64,000 nt of DNA from Bosea sp. OAE506 (GTDB taxonomy: Bacteria; Pseudomonadota; Alphaproteobacteria; Rhizobiales; Beijerinckiaceae): NCBI RefSeq assembly GCF_040546595.1, contig NZ_JBEPOB010000001.1, positions 2,915,001 to 2,979,000 of the forward strand, written 5' to 3'. Positions 34,454-44,228 of this stretch are shown here, in pieces; position 1 is the first letter of the stretch, and the number at the start of each line of letters is the position of its first letter. Both the position numbers and the translations under genes were made by a program. The notes beneath the pieces were generated by a model that searched no databases, was not told the DNA's origin, and saw only the letters and a list, made by a program, of their open reading frames with translations.

Positions 34454-35520
34454 GCGAGGACCTCCCCCTCCAGCGCGAGCCGAGCTATGCGGAGCGGCTC
34501 CAGGAGGAGCCCTGGCGCTTCGACTTCTTCGCCGTGTTGAGACGGCTGGAACGCAGCTTCCCGGAGCGGCCGCGCATCGGCGACGTGCCGGCGCGGCGGG
34601 ACGAATATGTCGCCCTGGGCGAACAGGCCTTCCTCGATTTCGCGGCCTCGACCATTGCAGAAGCCGATCGCGACGGGCAGGGGCGCTTGCGCCTCTTCGT
34701 CAAGTTTCTCGGCCTGCTCGGGCCGCAGGGCGCGCTGCCGCTGGCGACGACGGAAGAGAGCTACCACTGGCAGCTCGCGCGCGACGACGCCTTTCCCCGC
34801 TTCCTCGACATCTTCAACCACCGCTTCCTGCAGCTGTTCTTCCGGGCCTGGGCGGATTCCCGGCCCGTGGCGCAGCACGACCGGCCGGAACGGGACCGTT
34901 TCGCGGCCTATGTCGGCAGCCAAATCGGGCTGGGATCGGCGCCCTATTTCAAGCGCGACAGCGTGCCCGATGCCGAGAAGCTCGCTCATGCCGGGCTGAT
35001 CGGGGCGCAGGCGAAGTCGGCCTCGCGGCTGCGCGGGCTCTTGGCCGGGCTGTTCAAGGCCGAGGTCGAGATCGAGCAGTTCGTCGGCATGCGCCTCGTC
35101 TTCGATCCGGCCGACCGGACGCGGCTCGGCAGTCGGCACTGCACGCTGGGCGGCGACGCGCTGCTCGGCGCCAGCGTCTACAGCGTCGAGGACAAGTTCC
35201 GCGTCTGCATCGTCGCGCGCAGCCTGGATGAATTCTCGCGCTTCCTGCCGAGCGGCGACCGCTGCGAGAAGCTGGCGGACGCGGTCTTCTTCCATCTCGG
35301 TGAGGGTCTCGAATGGGATGTCGAGCTCGCCCTGCCTGTCGGCGAGGTCAAGCCCGCTCGGCTCGGCCGGTTCGGCCAGCTCGGCTGGACGAGCTGGATG
35401 GCGCCCAACTGGGATGCCCCGCCCGGCACGCTGCGCCGCGACGCCCGTTTCCACCCGGCCGAGCGCCTGCGCGAGCAACGCAGCCGGGCGCGTTCAAACC
35501 CCGATACCCGTACATCCTGA
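34450..35520 (+). CDS. tssG: T6SS baseplate protein TssG (ImpH)
   Basis: A 356-residue protein of the TssG/VasB family, with EEPWRFDFFAVLRRLERSFP, FLGLLGPQGALPLATTE, FLDIFNHRFLQLFFRAW and a C-terminal LGRFGQLGWTSWMAP. It starts with GTG inside the tssF stop (4-bp overlap) and ends 17 bp before clpV. Confidence 0.97.
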   Translation: MSEDLPLQREPSYAERLQEEPWRFDFFAVLRRLERSFPERPRIGDVPARRDEYVALGEQAFLDFAASTIAEADRDGQGRLRLFVKFLGLLGPQGALPLATTEESYHWQLARDDAFPRFLDIFNHRFLQLFFRAWADSRPVAQHDRPERDRFAAYVGSQIGLGSAPYFKRDSVPDAEKLAHAGLIGAQAKSASRLRGLLAGLFKAEVEIEQFVGMRLVFDPADRTRLGSRHCTLGGDALLGASVYSVEDKFRVCIVARSLDEFSRFLPSGDRCEKLADAVFFHLGEGLEWDVELALPVGEVKPARLGRFGQLGWTSWMAPNWDAPPGTLRRDARFHPAERLREQRSRARSNPDTRTS

Positions 35521-35537
35521 CGCCCGAGGAGACCATC

Positions 35538-38276
35538 ATGGCCGACATCAGTCTCGAAGCCGTCACAGGCAAGCTCAACCGGGTCGGCTACGAGGCCTTC
35601 ATCCAGGCGCTGCGGCAGGCGAAGGGCGCGGGCAACCGCAATGTCGAGCTGGCGCACTGGCTGGCGCAGATCCTGCTGCGGCCTGCCACCGATATCGGCC
35701 TGACGGCACAGCATTATCGCCTCGACATGGGCAAGCTCGCCGCCGATATCGGCGGCGTCATCGAGGGCTTCCGCAAGAACGAGACGGAGATGCCCGGCGT
35801 CGCGAACAGCATCGTCGACGGGCTCGACCGCGGCTGGCACTACGCGACGCTGTTCTTCGGCGAGACGCAGATCCGCACCGGCCATGTGCTGGTCGCGATC
35901 CTGAAGTCGAACGATCTGCGCCGCGCCCTGACCGGCATCTCGAAGGAGTTCGGCAAGATCCCGGTCGACGAGCTTGCCGCCGGCCACGCCAAGATCTGGG
36001 AGGCCTCGGAGGAGGAGAACCTGCGGCCGATGGACGGCTCGGGCCTGCGCGCGGCGGGCACGCCCGGCGCCGAACAGGCCGAGGGTGCAAAGGGGACGAC
36101 CGCGCTCGACCGCTTCTCGCAGGACCTCACGGCCAAGGCCCGCACGGGGACGATGGACCCGATCCTCGGCCGCGACGACGAGATCCGCCAGGTCATCGAC
36201 GTGCTGATGCGCAGGCGCCAGAACAACCCGATCCTCACCGGCGAGGCCGGCGTCGGCAAAACCGCGATCGCCGAGGGTTTCGCCCAGCGCGTCGCGTCCG
36301 GCGATGTACCTCCGCCCCTTAAGGGCGTGCGCGTCTGCGCGCTCGACATCGGCCTCATGCAGGCGGGCGCCTCGATGAAGGGCGAGTTCGAGCAGAGGCT
36401 GCGCTCCGTCATCGACGAGGTGCAGTCCTCTCCGACGCCAGTGATCCTGTTCATCGACGAGGCGCATACGCTGATCGGCGCCGGCGGGGCGGCCGGCACG
36501 GGCGATGCCGCCAATCTGCTCAAGCCCGCGCTGGCGCGCGGCACGCTGCGGACCATCGCCGCGACGACATGGTCGGAATACCGGCAGTATTTTGAGAAGG
36601 ACCCGGCGCTGACCCGGCGTTTCCAGCCGGTCAATGTCGACGAGCCGGACGTGGCGCGCTGCTGCACCATGCTGCGGGGGCTGATCGGCCCGATGGAGAA
36701 GCACCACAAGGTGCGCATTTCGGATGCGGCGATCGTCGCCGCGGTGACGCTGTCGCATCGCTACATCCCGGCGCGGCAATTGCCCGACAAGGCGGTGAGC
36801 CTGCTCGACACGGCCTGCGCCCGCGTCGCGATCAGCCAGACCGCGACGCCCGCGGCGATCGAGGATGCGCGCGTCGGCATCGCTGCGCTGGCGCAGGAGA
36901 AGGCGGCGCTGACGGCCGACCAGGATCTCGGCGGCGACACCGCCAAGCGCCTGGCCGAGATCGAGGTTGAGACCGCCGAAGGCCAGAGCAAGCTCGCCAC
37001 GCTGGAGGCCGCCTGGGCGAGCGAGCTCGCCATCGTCGAGGAGATCAAGGCGCTGCGGGCGAAGCTCGCCGAGACGGCTGCCGCCGCCGCCGATCCCAAG
37101 GCCGACGTCGCCCAGCAGGTCGCGGCCGAGGAGGCCGGCGCCGAGGCACCGCTCGCCACCGTGCCGGACCCGGCCGAGACGCCGGACCCGGCCGTGGCGC
37201 GCGAGGCGCTGGCGGCGAAATTCGCGGCGCTGGCGGAGATCGATCCGGCGCAGCGCATGATCTACGCCCATGTCGACGAGCAGTCGGTCGCCTCGGTCGT
37301 CTCCGACTGGACCGGGATTCCCGTCGGCCGGATGGTCGCCGACGAGATCGAGACCGTGCTGAAGCTGGCGGAGACGCTGAACAAGCGTGTCGTCGGTCAG
37401 GATCACGGGCTGGCGATGATCGCGCGGCGCATCGAGACCAACCGCGCCAAGCTCGACAACCCCAACAAGCCGATCGGCGTGTTCATGCTCTGCGGCCCGT
37501 CGGGCGTCGGCAAGACCGAGACGGCGCTGGCGCTGGCCGAGCAGCTCTATGGCGGCGAGCAGAACGTCATCACCATCAACATGAGCGAGTTCCAGGAGGC
37601 GCACACCGTCTCGACGCTGAAGGGCGCGCCTCCCGGCTATGTCGGCTATGGCGAGGGCGGGCGGCTGACCGAGGCCGTGCGGCGCAAACCCTATTCGGTC
37701 GTCCTGCTCGACGAGATCGAGAAGGCGCATCCGGACGTCCACGAGCTGTTCTTCCAGGTCTTCGACAAGGGCGTGATGGAGGACGGGACCGGCCGGCGCA
37801 TCGACTTCAAGAACACGCTGATCATCCTGACCTCGAATGTCGGCACCGACGAGATCATGGCGATGGCCTCCGACCCGGGGCAGCGCGCCGACCCGGAGTT
37901 GATCGCCGTGGCGCTGCGGCCGGCACTGCTCAAGGTGTTCCCGCCGGCCCTGATCGGGCGCCTGGTGACGATCCCCTACTACCCGCTCTCGCCGGATATG
38001 CTGGGCGGCATCGTGCGGCTCCAGCTCGGCCGCATCGGCAAGCGCATCGCCGAGAACCACAGCGCCGCCTTCGTCTTTGACGACGCGGTGGTCGCGCACA
38101 TCGTGGCGCAGTGCAACGACCCCGATTCCGGCGGGCGCATGATCGACAACATCGTCACCAACTCGATGCTGCCGGCGCTCTCGCGCGCGATCCTCGGCCT
38201 CCAACTCGAGAAGAAGCCGCTGACGGAGGCGAAGGTTTCGGTCGAGAACGGCGCCTTCGCCTACGCCGTGTCGTGA
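35538..38276 (+). CDS. clpV: T6SS sheath-recycling AAA+ ATPase TssH (ClpV)
   Basis: A 912-residue ClpB-family ATPase. The N-domain (ISLEAVTGKLNRVGYEAF) binds the TssC N-terminus in studied systems. AAA-1 has Walker A GEAGVGKT (~residue 235) and Walker B VILFIDEAHTL; a coiled-coil middle region is short and Ala/Glu-rich (~470-590); AAA-2 has GPSGVGKTE (~residue 652) and VLLDEIEKAHPDV. ClpV disassembles contracted sheaths for reuse. ATG 35538 has GAGGAG upstream and matches the family N-terminus; the reading frame remains open further 5' inside tssG but without a plausible start. Confidence 0.97.
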   Translation: MADISLEAVTGKLNRVGYEAFIQALRQAKGAGNRNVELAHWLAQILLRPATDIGLTAQHYRLDMGKLAADIGGVIEGFRKNETEMPGVANSIVDGLDRGWHYATLFFGETQIRTGHVLVAILKSNDLRRALTGISKEFGKIPVDELAAGHAKIWEASEEENLRPMDGSGLRAAGTPGAEQAEGAKGTTALDRFSQDLTAKARTGTMDPILGRDDEIRQVIDVLMRRRQNNPILTGEAGVGKTAIAEGFAQRVASGDVPPPLKGVRVCALDIGLMQAGASMKGEFEQRLRSVIDEVQSSPTPVILFIDEAHTLIGAGGAAGTGDAANLLKPALARGTLRTIAATTWSEYRQYFEKDPALTRRFQPVNVDEPDVARCCTMLRGLIGPMEKHHKVRISDAAIVAAVTLSHRYIPARQLPDKAVSLLDTACARVAISQTATPAAIEDARVGIAALAQEKAALTADQDLGGDTAKRLAEIEVETAEGQSKLATLEAAWASELAIVEEIKALRAKLAETAAAAADPKADVAQQVAAEEAGAEAPLATVPDPAETPDPAVAREALAAKFAALAEIDPAQRMIYAHVDEQSVASVVSDWTGIPVGRMVADEIETVLKLAETLNKRVVGQDHGLAMIARRIETNRAKLDNPNKPIGVFMLCGPSGVGKTETALALAEQLYGGEQNVITINMSEFQEAHTVSTLKGAPPGYVGYGEGGRLTEAVRRKPYSVVLLDEIEKAHPDVHELFFQVFDKGVMEDGTGRRIDFKNTLIILTSNVGTDEIMAMASDPGQRADPELIAVALRPALLKVFPPALIGRLVTIPYYPLSPDMLGGIVRLQLGRIGKRIAENHSAAFVFDDAVVAHIVAQCNDPDSGGRMIDNIVTNSMLPALSRAILGLQLEKKPLTEAKVSVENGAFAYAVS

Positions 38277-38370
38277 GCGGGTTCCGCGCCGGCTCTGGCC
38301 CGGTCGCGAGCGATCGTGAAAGTGCGCTATCGTCCCTGGTGGCAGAGCATCGGCAGGGAGAGGGCGGCGG

Positions 38371-39697
38371 ATGTTGCAACCAGCGCGGCTGAAGAGCCGG
38401 CCGGGCTCCGAAGGCAGGGGCGAGCGGCTGCACGAAGCGTCGGATGGCTCGGCGCCCCGGCGCCGCAGACCCTCGCGCGTGGGGCGGCTCGGTCGCATCC
38501 TGGTTCTGCTGCTCGCGCTCTGCGGCACCGTCTGGGCCGGCGTCGCGACCTGGCTGCTCTATCGCGAGAAGGCGGTCGTGGCCGCGTTGCAGCAGGAGCA
38601 GCAGGTCCTCCAGGCGAGCTATGACGAACGGATGCGGGCGCTGACGCGCCGGCTCGTGAGTTCGATCGCGACGCAGCGGGCGCCGGGGGCGGCCCCGCGG
38701 GAGGGCGGAGCGGACGACCAGCTTGCCGACCTGATCGCGCGGCAGATCGAGCTCGAGGCAAGGCAGAACCTGCTGGGCACGTTGACGGGCCAGGCGGTCG
38801 CGCCCGTGCTGCCCAACAGCGGCGCCCAGGCGCCGGGCGGGCCCGGTGGGCTCGCGGCTGCCGATCCGTTCCAGGGCAATATCCTCGAGCGCATCAACCC
38901 GGCGGTCGTCGCCCCGCAGAAAAGGCTGGCGGCCGCGGCGATGCGGGCCGAGGAAGCGATGCCGCTCCCCGAGCGCGTGGCGCTGCTGCAGCAGTCGCTC
39001 GACCGGATCGACCAGGCGCAGGGGCAGCAGGTCTCGGCGCTGGGTCTGCGCCTCGCGGGGCGTGTGCAGGAGGTTAGGGCGGCGCTGGCCGATCTCGGGC
39101 TCGATGTCGGCAAGGTCCGGCTGCCGCCAGTGCGGCAGGCGATGGGCGGGCCGCTGATCCCGCTCTCCGTGACCATGCGCGCCGGCAGCTTCGAGCATCG
39201 CGTGCTGCAGCTCGGCGAGGCGCAGGCGAGTTTCGGGCGCTGGCGCGAGCTGGCGCAGATCGTGCCGCTGCGCCGCCCGCTCGAGGGCGACGACAGCACG
39301 ACCAGCAATTTCGGCATGCGCACCGACCCCTTCACCGGCGCGGCGGCGATGCATTCGGGCATGGATTTCCGCGGCGAGACCGGCACGCCGATCCGCGCCA
39401 CCGGCGCCGGCAAGGTGCTGCGGGCCGAGCTCGCAGGCGGCTACGGCAATCTGGTCGAACTCGACCACGGCAACGGGCTCACGACCCGCTATGGCGCATC
39501 TCAGCGCCTTCGACGTGAAGCCGGACCAGATCGTGCCGCCGGGCGCGATCATCGGCCGGCTCGGCTCCACCGGGCGCTCGACAGGGCCGCATCTGCATTA
39601 CGAGACGCGATTGGTGGGCGAGGCGACGAACCCGCTGAAGTTCATCGAAATCGGCAGCCGCCTGTCGCAGCCTTCGCTGCCGCCGGGGGTGCGGTAG
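38371..39697 (+). pseudogene. Membrane-anchored M23 (LytM) peptidase, broken by a +1 frameshift
   Basis: Residues ~40-65 are a transmembrane helix (LVLLLALCGTVWAGVATWLL), residues ~65-320 are largely helical and Glu/Gln/Ala-rich (coiled coil), and the C-terminal part starts as an M23 domain (TTSNFGMRTDPFTGAAAMHSGMDFRG with the metal-binding H...D, then GYGNLVELDHGNGLTTRY). At 39493-39494 an extra G moves the frame; the missing end (AHLSAFDVKPDQIVPPG, then STGPHLHYETR with the second metal site) lies in the next frame and stops at 39697. Repaired length is ~441. It follows clpV by 94 bp, and with GGGAGAGGGCGGCGG before its ATG it may be the wall-cutting enzyme of the T6SS locus. Confidence 0.87.
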
Positions 39698-39707
39698 CTG
39701 GAGCGTC

Positions 39708-39787
39708 CGTCATTGCGAGCGTAGCGAAGCAATCCAGAAGGGCGCACTCGACGTCCCCTGGATTGCTTCGCTACGCTCGCAATGACG
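39708..39787. repeat. Perfect 30-bp inverted repeat (palindromic intergenic element)
   Basis: The arms 39708-39737 and 39758-39787 are exact reverse complements over 30 bp, separated by 20 nt. The arm starts CGTCATTGCGAGCGTAGC and ends AAGCAATCCAG, a sequence I recognise as a dispersed palindromic repeat common in Rhizobiales genomes. It lies between the convergent M23 and glpD genes and would form a very stable hairpin in either transcript, so it may also stop transcription from both sides. Confidence 0.92.
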
Positions 39788-39794
39788 GGAGGCG

Positions 39795-41306
39795 TCAGCC
39801 GTTTGCCGCCGCCTCGGCCATGAAGGCCTCCAGCGCCTCCTGCTCGGCCGCCGAGAGGCGCAGGCCGAGCTTGCTGCGGCGCCAGAGCACGTCTGCGGCC
39901 TGCTTGGCCCATTCCGCGCGCATGAGGTAGCGGACCTCGCATTCGTAGAGATCGGCACCGAAATGGCGACCGAGATCGGCCTCATGGGCCGCGCCTAGCA
40001 GGATCTCGCGTGCCCTGGTGCCATAGGCCCGCACCAGCCGCGCGATGATCGCGCGGGCGAGCCAGGGATGGGCGGCGGCCAGCGCGTCGACCTGGGCCTC
40101 GTAGCCCTCGACCGGGAAATCGCCGCCCGGCAGCGTGCCGGTGACCGTCCAGGTCGGGCGCGCCGCCCAGGCGGCATGGGGGCCGAGCTTCTCCAGCGCG
40201 GATTCGGCGAGGCGGCGATATGTCGTGATCTTGCCGCCGAAGACCGAGAGCAGCGGCGCCTGGCCCTGCGGCGCGTCGAGCGTCAGGACATAGTCGCGCG
40301 TCGCCTCCTGCGCCTTGCTGGCACCGTCGTCATAGAGCGGGCGCACGCCGGAATAGGTCCAGACCACGGAGGCCGGGGTCACCGGCTCGCGGAAATACTC
40401 GCTCGCCGCGGCGCAGAGATAGTCGATCTCCTCGGGCGTCGCCTTCGCATCCGACGGATTGCCGCGATAATCGCGATCGGTCGTGCCGATCAGGGTGAAG
40501 TCACGCTCATAGGGGATCGCGAAGATGATGCGGCCGTCGGCATTCTGGAAGATGTAGCAGCGGTCGTGCTCGTAGAGCCGGGGCACGACGATATGGCTGC
40601 CCTGGACCATGCGCACGGCGGCCTTGGTGTTGGAGCGGACGACCCCGCCGAGCACATCGCCGACCCAGGGGCCGGCCGCATTGACCAGCGCCTTCGCCAG
40701 CACGCTGTGGCGGGTGCCGTTGGTCTCCGCGGTGATGCGCCAGACACCGCCCTCGCGATCGGCCGAGACGACGCGGCTGCGGGTGTGGATCGCGGCGCCC
40801 TTCGCGGCGGCGTCCATCGCGTTGAGCACGACGAGGCGCGAATCCTCGACCCAGCAATCGGAGTATTCGAAGGCGGTGGCGCCATTGTCCTTGAGCGGCC
40901 GGCCGGCGGTGTCCCGCGAGAGGTCGAGGGTGCGCGTCGCCGGCAGTTTCTTGCGGCCGCCGATGTGGTCGTAGAGGAACAGGCCCAGCCGCAGCAGCCA
41001 GGCCGGGCGCAGCCCCTGGTGGTGCGGCAACACGAAGCGCAGCGGCCAGATGATGTGCGGGGCGATGGCCCAGAGCCGCTCGCGCTCCATCAGCGCCTCG
41101 CGCACGAGCCGGAACTCGTAATGCTCGAGATAGCGCAGACCGCCATGGATCAGCTTGGTCGAGGCCGAGGAGGTCGCGCTGGCAAGATCGTCCTTCTCGA
41201 AGAGGACGACGGAGGCGCCGCGCCCCGCTGCGTCGCGGGCGATGCCGCAGCCATTGATGCCGCCGCCGATGACAGCGAGGTCGTAGGTGGTTTCAGTCTG
41301 CGTCAT
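39795..41306 (-). CDS. glpD: Glycerol-3-phosphate dehydrogenase (FAD-dependent)
   Basis: A 503-residue enzyme that oxidises sn-glycerol 3-phosphate to dihydroxyacetone phosphate at the inner membrane and passes electrons to quinone. The FAD-binding motif [19 protein letters not shown] is at the N-terminus, followed by [21 protein letters not shown], the GPWVGDVL stretch, [18 protein letters not shown] and [17 protein letters not shown] 41306 was chosen because homologues start a few residues before the FAD motif. It begins 7 bp after the stop of the nucleotide-sugar dehydrogenase gene and is probably read from the same promoter, although the two have no obvious shared pathway. Confidence 0.95.
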   Translation of the reverse strand: MTQTETTYDLAVIGGGINGCGIARDAAGRGASVVLFEKDDLASATSSASTKLIHGGLRYLEHYEFRLVREALMERERLWAIAPHIIWPLRFVLPHHQGLRPAWLLRLGLFLYDHIGGRKKLPATRTLDLSRDTAGRPLKDNGATAFEYSDCWVEDSRLVVLNAMDAAAKGAAIHTRSRVVSADREGGVWRITAETNGTRHSVLAKALVNAAGPWVGDVLGGVVRSNTKAAVRMVQGSHIVVPRLYEHDRCYIFQNADGRIIFAIPYERDFTLIGTTDRDYRGNPSDAKATPEEIDYLCAAASEYFREPVTPASVVWTYSGVRPLYDDGASKAQEATRDYVLTLDAPQGQAPLLSVFGGKITTYRRLAESALEKLGPHAAWAARPTWTVTGTLPGGDFPVEGYEAQVDALAAAHPWLARAIIARLVRAYGTRAREILLGAAHEADLGRHFGADLYECEVRYLMRAEWAKQAADVLWRRSKLGLRLSAAEQEALEAFMAEAAANG

Positions 41307-41313
41307 TCCGGTC

Positions 41314-42660
41314 TCAGGCCTTGAAGATGGTCTCACCCGTCAACCCGTGGCGGGCGCAGGCGTTGCGCGTGTCGACGACAAGTTTTGCATGGGCGGCGAC
41401 CAGCGCGTAGTCGACGTCGTCATGGTCGGTGGCGATCAGCACCGCGTCGAAGCCGGCGATCGTCTGCGCCGTCAGCGGCGTGCTCGGGCGGGCGGCCAGC
41501 GCACCGTGCCTGCGGCTCTTGCGGATCGCCGGGATATGGGGGTCGTGATAGGCGGCCTGAGCGCCGCGGGCTTCGATCAGCTCGATCAGCTTGAGGGCCG
41601 GGCTCTCGCGCATGTCCTCGACATTCTTCTTGTAGGCGAGGCCGAGCACGAGGATGCGCGCGCCGCTGAAGCTGCGGCCGAGCTGGCGGTCGACCAGTTC
41701 CGCCAGACGATCGACGACGCGATAGGGCATCTCGGTGTTGATCTGGCCGGCGAGCTCGATGAAGCGCGTGGCGATGTCGAATTCGCGCGCCTTCCAGGTC
41801 AAATAGAAGGGGTCGATCGGGATGCAGTGCCCGCCGAGGCCGGGGCCCGGATAGAACGGCATGAAGCCGAAGGGCTTGGTCTTGGCGGCGTCGATCACCT
41901 CCCAGATGTCGATGCCCATGGCGGCATAGACCTGCTTGAGCTCGTTCACGAGGGCGATGTTGACGGCGCGGAAGATGTTTTCGGTCAGCTTCACCGCCTC
42001 GGCGGTGCCGGTCGAGGAGACGGGCACGGTCCTGACGACGAGGGCGGCATAGAGTGCATCGGCCATGGCGAGCGCCGAGGCGCCGTCGCCGCCGACGACT
42101 TTCGGAATATCGGAGGTGCCGAACTGGGCGTTGCCAGGGTCCTCGCGCTCGGGCGAATAGGCGAGGAAGAAATCCTTGCCGCTGCTCAGGCCCGAGGCCT
42201 CTTCCAGGATCGGCCGCATCAGTTCGTCGGTTGTGCCCGGATAGGTCGTCGATTCCAGCACGATGAGCTGGCCGGGACGCAGGCGCCGGCCGATCGCCCG
42301 CGTGGTCTGCTCGACATAGGAGAGATCGGGCTCGCGCTGGCGCGAGAGCGGCGTGGGTACGCAGATCAGCAGCGCATCGGGCTCGGAGAGCCGGTCGAAA
42401 TCGGTCGTCGCCTCGAAGCGGCCTTCCGCGAGACCGGTGACGATCAGCTCCATCGGGATGTGCTTGATGGTCTCGCGACCGGCATTGATCTGGTCGACGC
42501 GGGCCTGGTCGATGTCGAAGCCGATGACGCGGATGCCCTGGCGCAAGGCGGCCAGCGCCAGCGGGATGCCGACATAGCCGAGCCCGATGACGCCGATCGC
42601 CACCGAGCGGTCGCGGACCTTCCCGACGAAATCCTGCGCGACATCAGCCAAATCCTGCAC
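41314..42660 (-). CDS. Nucleotide-sugar 6-dehydrogenase (UDP-GlcNAc/UDP-ManNAc type)
   Basis: A 448-residue NAD-dependent UDP-sugar dehydrogenase of the UDP-Glc/GDP-Man family. It has the Rossmann motif [17 protein letters not shown] near the start, [35 protein letters not shown] and the catalytic GGHCIPIDP (Cys at ~278), then [18 protein letters not shown]. The VPTPL and YSPEREDPG forms point to the UDP-N-acetylhexosamine dehydrogenases (WbpA/WecC-like) that feed polysaccharide synthesis, rather than Ugd. GTG 42660 has GGAGG five bases upstream and fits the family length; a longer frame to TTG 42750 lacks such a site. Confidence 0.88.
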   Translation of the reverse strand: MQDLADVAQDFVGKVRDRSVAIGVIGLGYVGIPLALAALRQGIRVIGFDIDQARVDQINAGRETIKHIPMELIVTGLAEGRFEATTDFDRLSEPDALLICVPTPLSRQREPDLSYVEQTTRAIGRRLRPGQLIVLESTTYPGTTDELMRPILEEASGLSSGKDFFLAYSPEREDPGNAQFGTSDIPKVVGGDGASALAMADALYAALVVRTVPVSSTGTAEAVKLTENIFRAVNIALVNELKQVYAAMGIDIWEVIDAAKTKPFGFMPFYPGPGLGGHCIPIDPFYLTWKAREFDIATRFIELAGQINTEMPYRVVDRLAELVDRQLGRSFSGARILVLGLAYKKNVEDMRESPALKLIELIEARGAQAAYHDPHIPAIRKSRRHGALAARPSTPLTAQTIAGFDAVLIATDHDDVDYALVAAHAKLVVDTRNACARHGLTGETIFKA

Positions 42661-42873
42661 TCTCGCCTCCGGTTCGTGCGGAGCCGGCGCCTGCTCGAAA
42701 CGGCGCGCCGGCCAGCCCGCGGTCCTTGCCGAGATCACCCTGTCTGTCAACGCGACCCAGCGCCCGGCGACGGTTACGCCCGGCTTGCGCCGCAGCCGCC
42801 GCAGCGCTCAGATGCGCGCGAAGCGCCCGACGCCCACACGCCGTCGCGGCGACCCACCGGATCCCGAACCGCC
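42661..42873. promoter_or_regulatory. Divergent promoter region, nucleotide-sugar dehydrogenase / pncB
   Basis: 213 bp between two divergently transcribed genes. It must hold at least one promoter for each, but I see no confident -35/-10 pair or operator in it. The frame of pncB is open throughout and farther upstream, which can mislead start calls; the region contains no gene of its own that I can support. Confidence 0.4.
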
Positions 42874-44148
42874 ATGACCGTCACCGATATCGCGACGCGG
42901 ACCTACAACCATGGCTGGCGGCTCGATCCGATCATCCGCAGCCTGCTCGACACGGATTTCTACAAGCTGCTGATGCTGCAGATGATCCGTGCCTTCCATC
43001 CGCAGGTGGAGGTCACCTTCTCGCTGATCAACCGCTCGAAGCACATCCGCCTCGCGGACATCGTCGACGAGGCGGAGCTGCGCGCGCAGCTGGACCATGC
43101 CCGCTCCGTGCGCTTCACCAAGAAGGAACTGATCTGGCTCGCCGGCAACTCGTTCTACGGCAAGAGGCAGATGTTCTCGCCGGAGTTCCTGGCCTGGCTC
43201 GCGGATTTCCAGCTGCCGGACTACGAGCTGCGCCAGGTCGACGGGCAGTACGAGCTGCATTTCGAGGGGCCGTGGACCCACACGACGATGTGGGAGGTGC
43301 CGGCGCTGGCGATCATCAACGAGTTGCGGGCGCGGCGCGTCATGGTCGGGCAGAAGCGGTTTGCGCTCGATGTGCTCTATGCCCGCGCCAAGGCGAAGAT
43401 GTGGGACAAGGTCGAGCGGCTGCAGGCGCTGCCGAACCTCCGGCTCTCCGATTTCGGCACGCGGCGCCGCCATGGCCATCTCTGGCAGCGCTGGTGCGTC
43501 GAGGCGCTGAAGGAGGGGCTGGGGCCGAAGTTCAGCGGTACCTCGAACGTCCTGCTGGCGATGGACGGCGATCTCGAGGCGATCGGCACCAACGCGCATG
43601 AGCTGCCGATGGTGCTGGCGGCGCTCGCCGAGAGCGACGCGGAGCTGCTGCGCGCGCCCTACCGCGTGCTCGACGAGTGGCGCCAGGTCTATGGCGGCAA
43701 CCTGCTGATCGCCCTGCCGGACGCCTTCGGGACCACCGGCTTCCTGCGCCACGCGCCCGACTGGGTCGCGGACTGGACCGGCTTTCGCCCGGATTCGGCG
43801 CCGCCGATCGAGGCGGGCGAAGCGATCATGGCCTGGTGGCAGGCGAGGGGGCGCGACCCGAAGGAGAAGCTCTTGGTCTTCTCCGACGGGCTCGACGTCG
43901 ACGCGATCGAGCGGGTCTACCGGCATTTCGATGGCAAGGTGCGCATGGCCTTCGGCTGGGGCACCGACCTCACCAACGATCTCGTCGGCTGTCTGCCCGA
44001 CGGCTCGCGGGCGCTCGACCCGATGTCGCTGGTCTGCAAGGTCACCAAGGCGAACGGGCGCCCGGCGGTGAAGCTCTCCGACAATCCCGAGAAGGTCTCG
44101 GGCGATGGGGAGGCGGTGGCGCGCTATCGGCGCGTGTTCGGAATTTAA
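42874..44148 (+). CDS. pncB: Nicotinate phosphoribosyltransferase
   Basis: A 424-residue enzyme of the NAD salvage pathway: nicotinate, PRPP and ATP give nicotinate mononucleotide. Family features are [16 protein letters not shown] near the N-terminus, [44 protein letters not shown] and GTSNVLLA, then [18 protein letters not shown] and [13 protein letters not shown] in the phosphoribosyl-binding part. ATG 42874 matches the known N-terminus; the long upstream open frame is not coding. Confidence 0.96.
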   Translation: MTVTDIATRTYNHGWRLDPIIRSLLDTDFYKLLMLQMIRAFHPQVEVTFSLINRSKHIRLADIVDEAELRAQLDHARSVRFTKKELIWLAGNSFYGKRQMFSPEFLAWLADFQLPDYELRQVDGQYELHFEGPWTHTTMWEVPALAIINELRARRVMVGQKRFALDVLYARAKAKMWDKVERLQALPNLRLSDFGTRRRHGHLWQRWCVEALKEGLGPKFSGTSNVLLAMDGDLEAIGTNAHELPMVLAALAESDAELLRAPYRVLDEWRQVYGGNLLIALPDAFGTTGFLRHAPDWVADWTGFRPDSAPPIEAGEAIMAWWQARGRDPKEKLLVFSDGLDVDAIERVYRHFDGKVRMAFGWGTDLTNDLVGCLPDGSRALDPMSLVCKVTKANGRPAVKLSDNPEKVSGDGEAVARYRRVFGI

Positions 44149-44228
44149 TTGACTTAATGTCCATGAATTCTGTTGCCGTTATGTTCTCAATGCGCGATGC
44201 TACTCGTGGGTTGGGAGGGCTCGGTACG

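Noticed and set aside
35178..38528. A 1116-codon minus-strand frame opposite clpV
   Set aside because: Shadow of clpV with no domain or start signal.
41287..42873. Long 5' extension of the pncB frame
   Set aside because: It overlaps the nucleotide-sugar dehydrogenase on the other strand; PncB homologues start at 42874.
43677..44228. Upstream extension of the DUF1444-like gene
   Set aside because: It lies in a different frame of pncB; the signal peptide at 44229 marks the real start.
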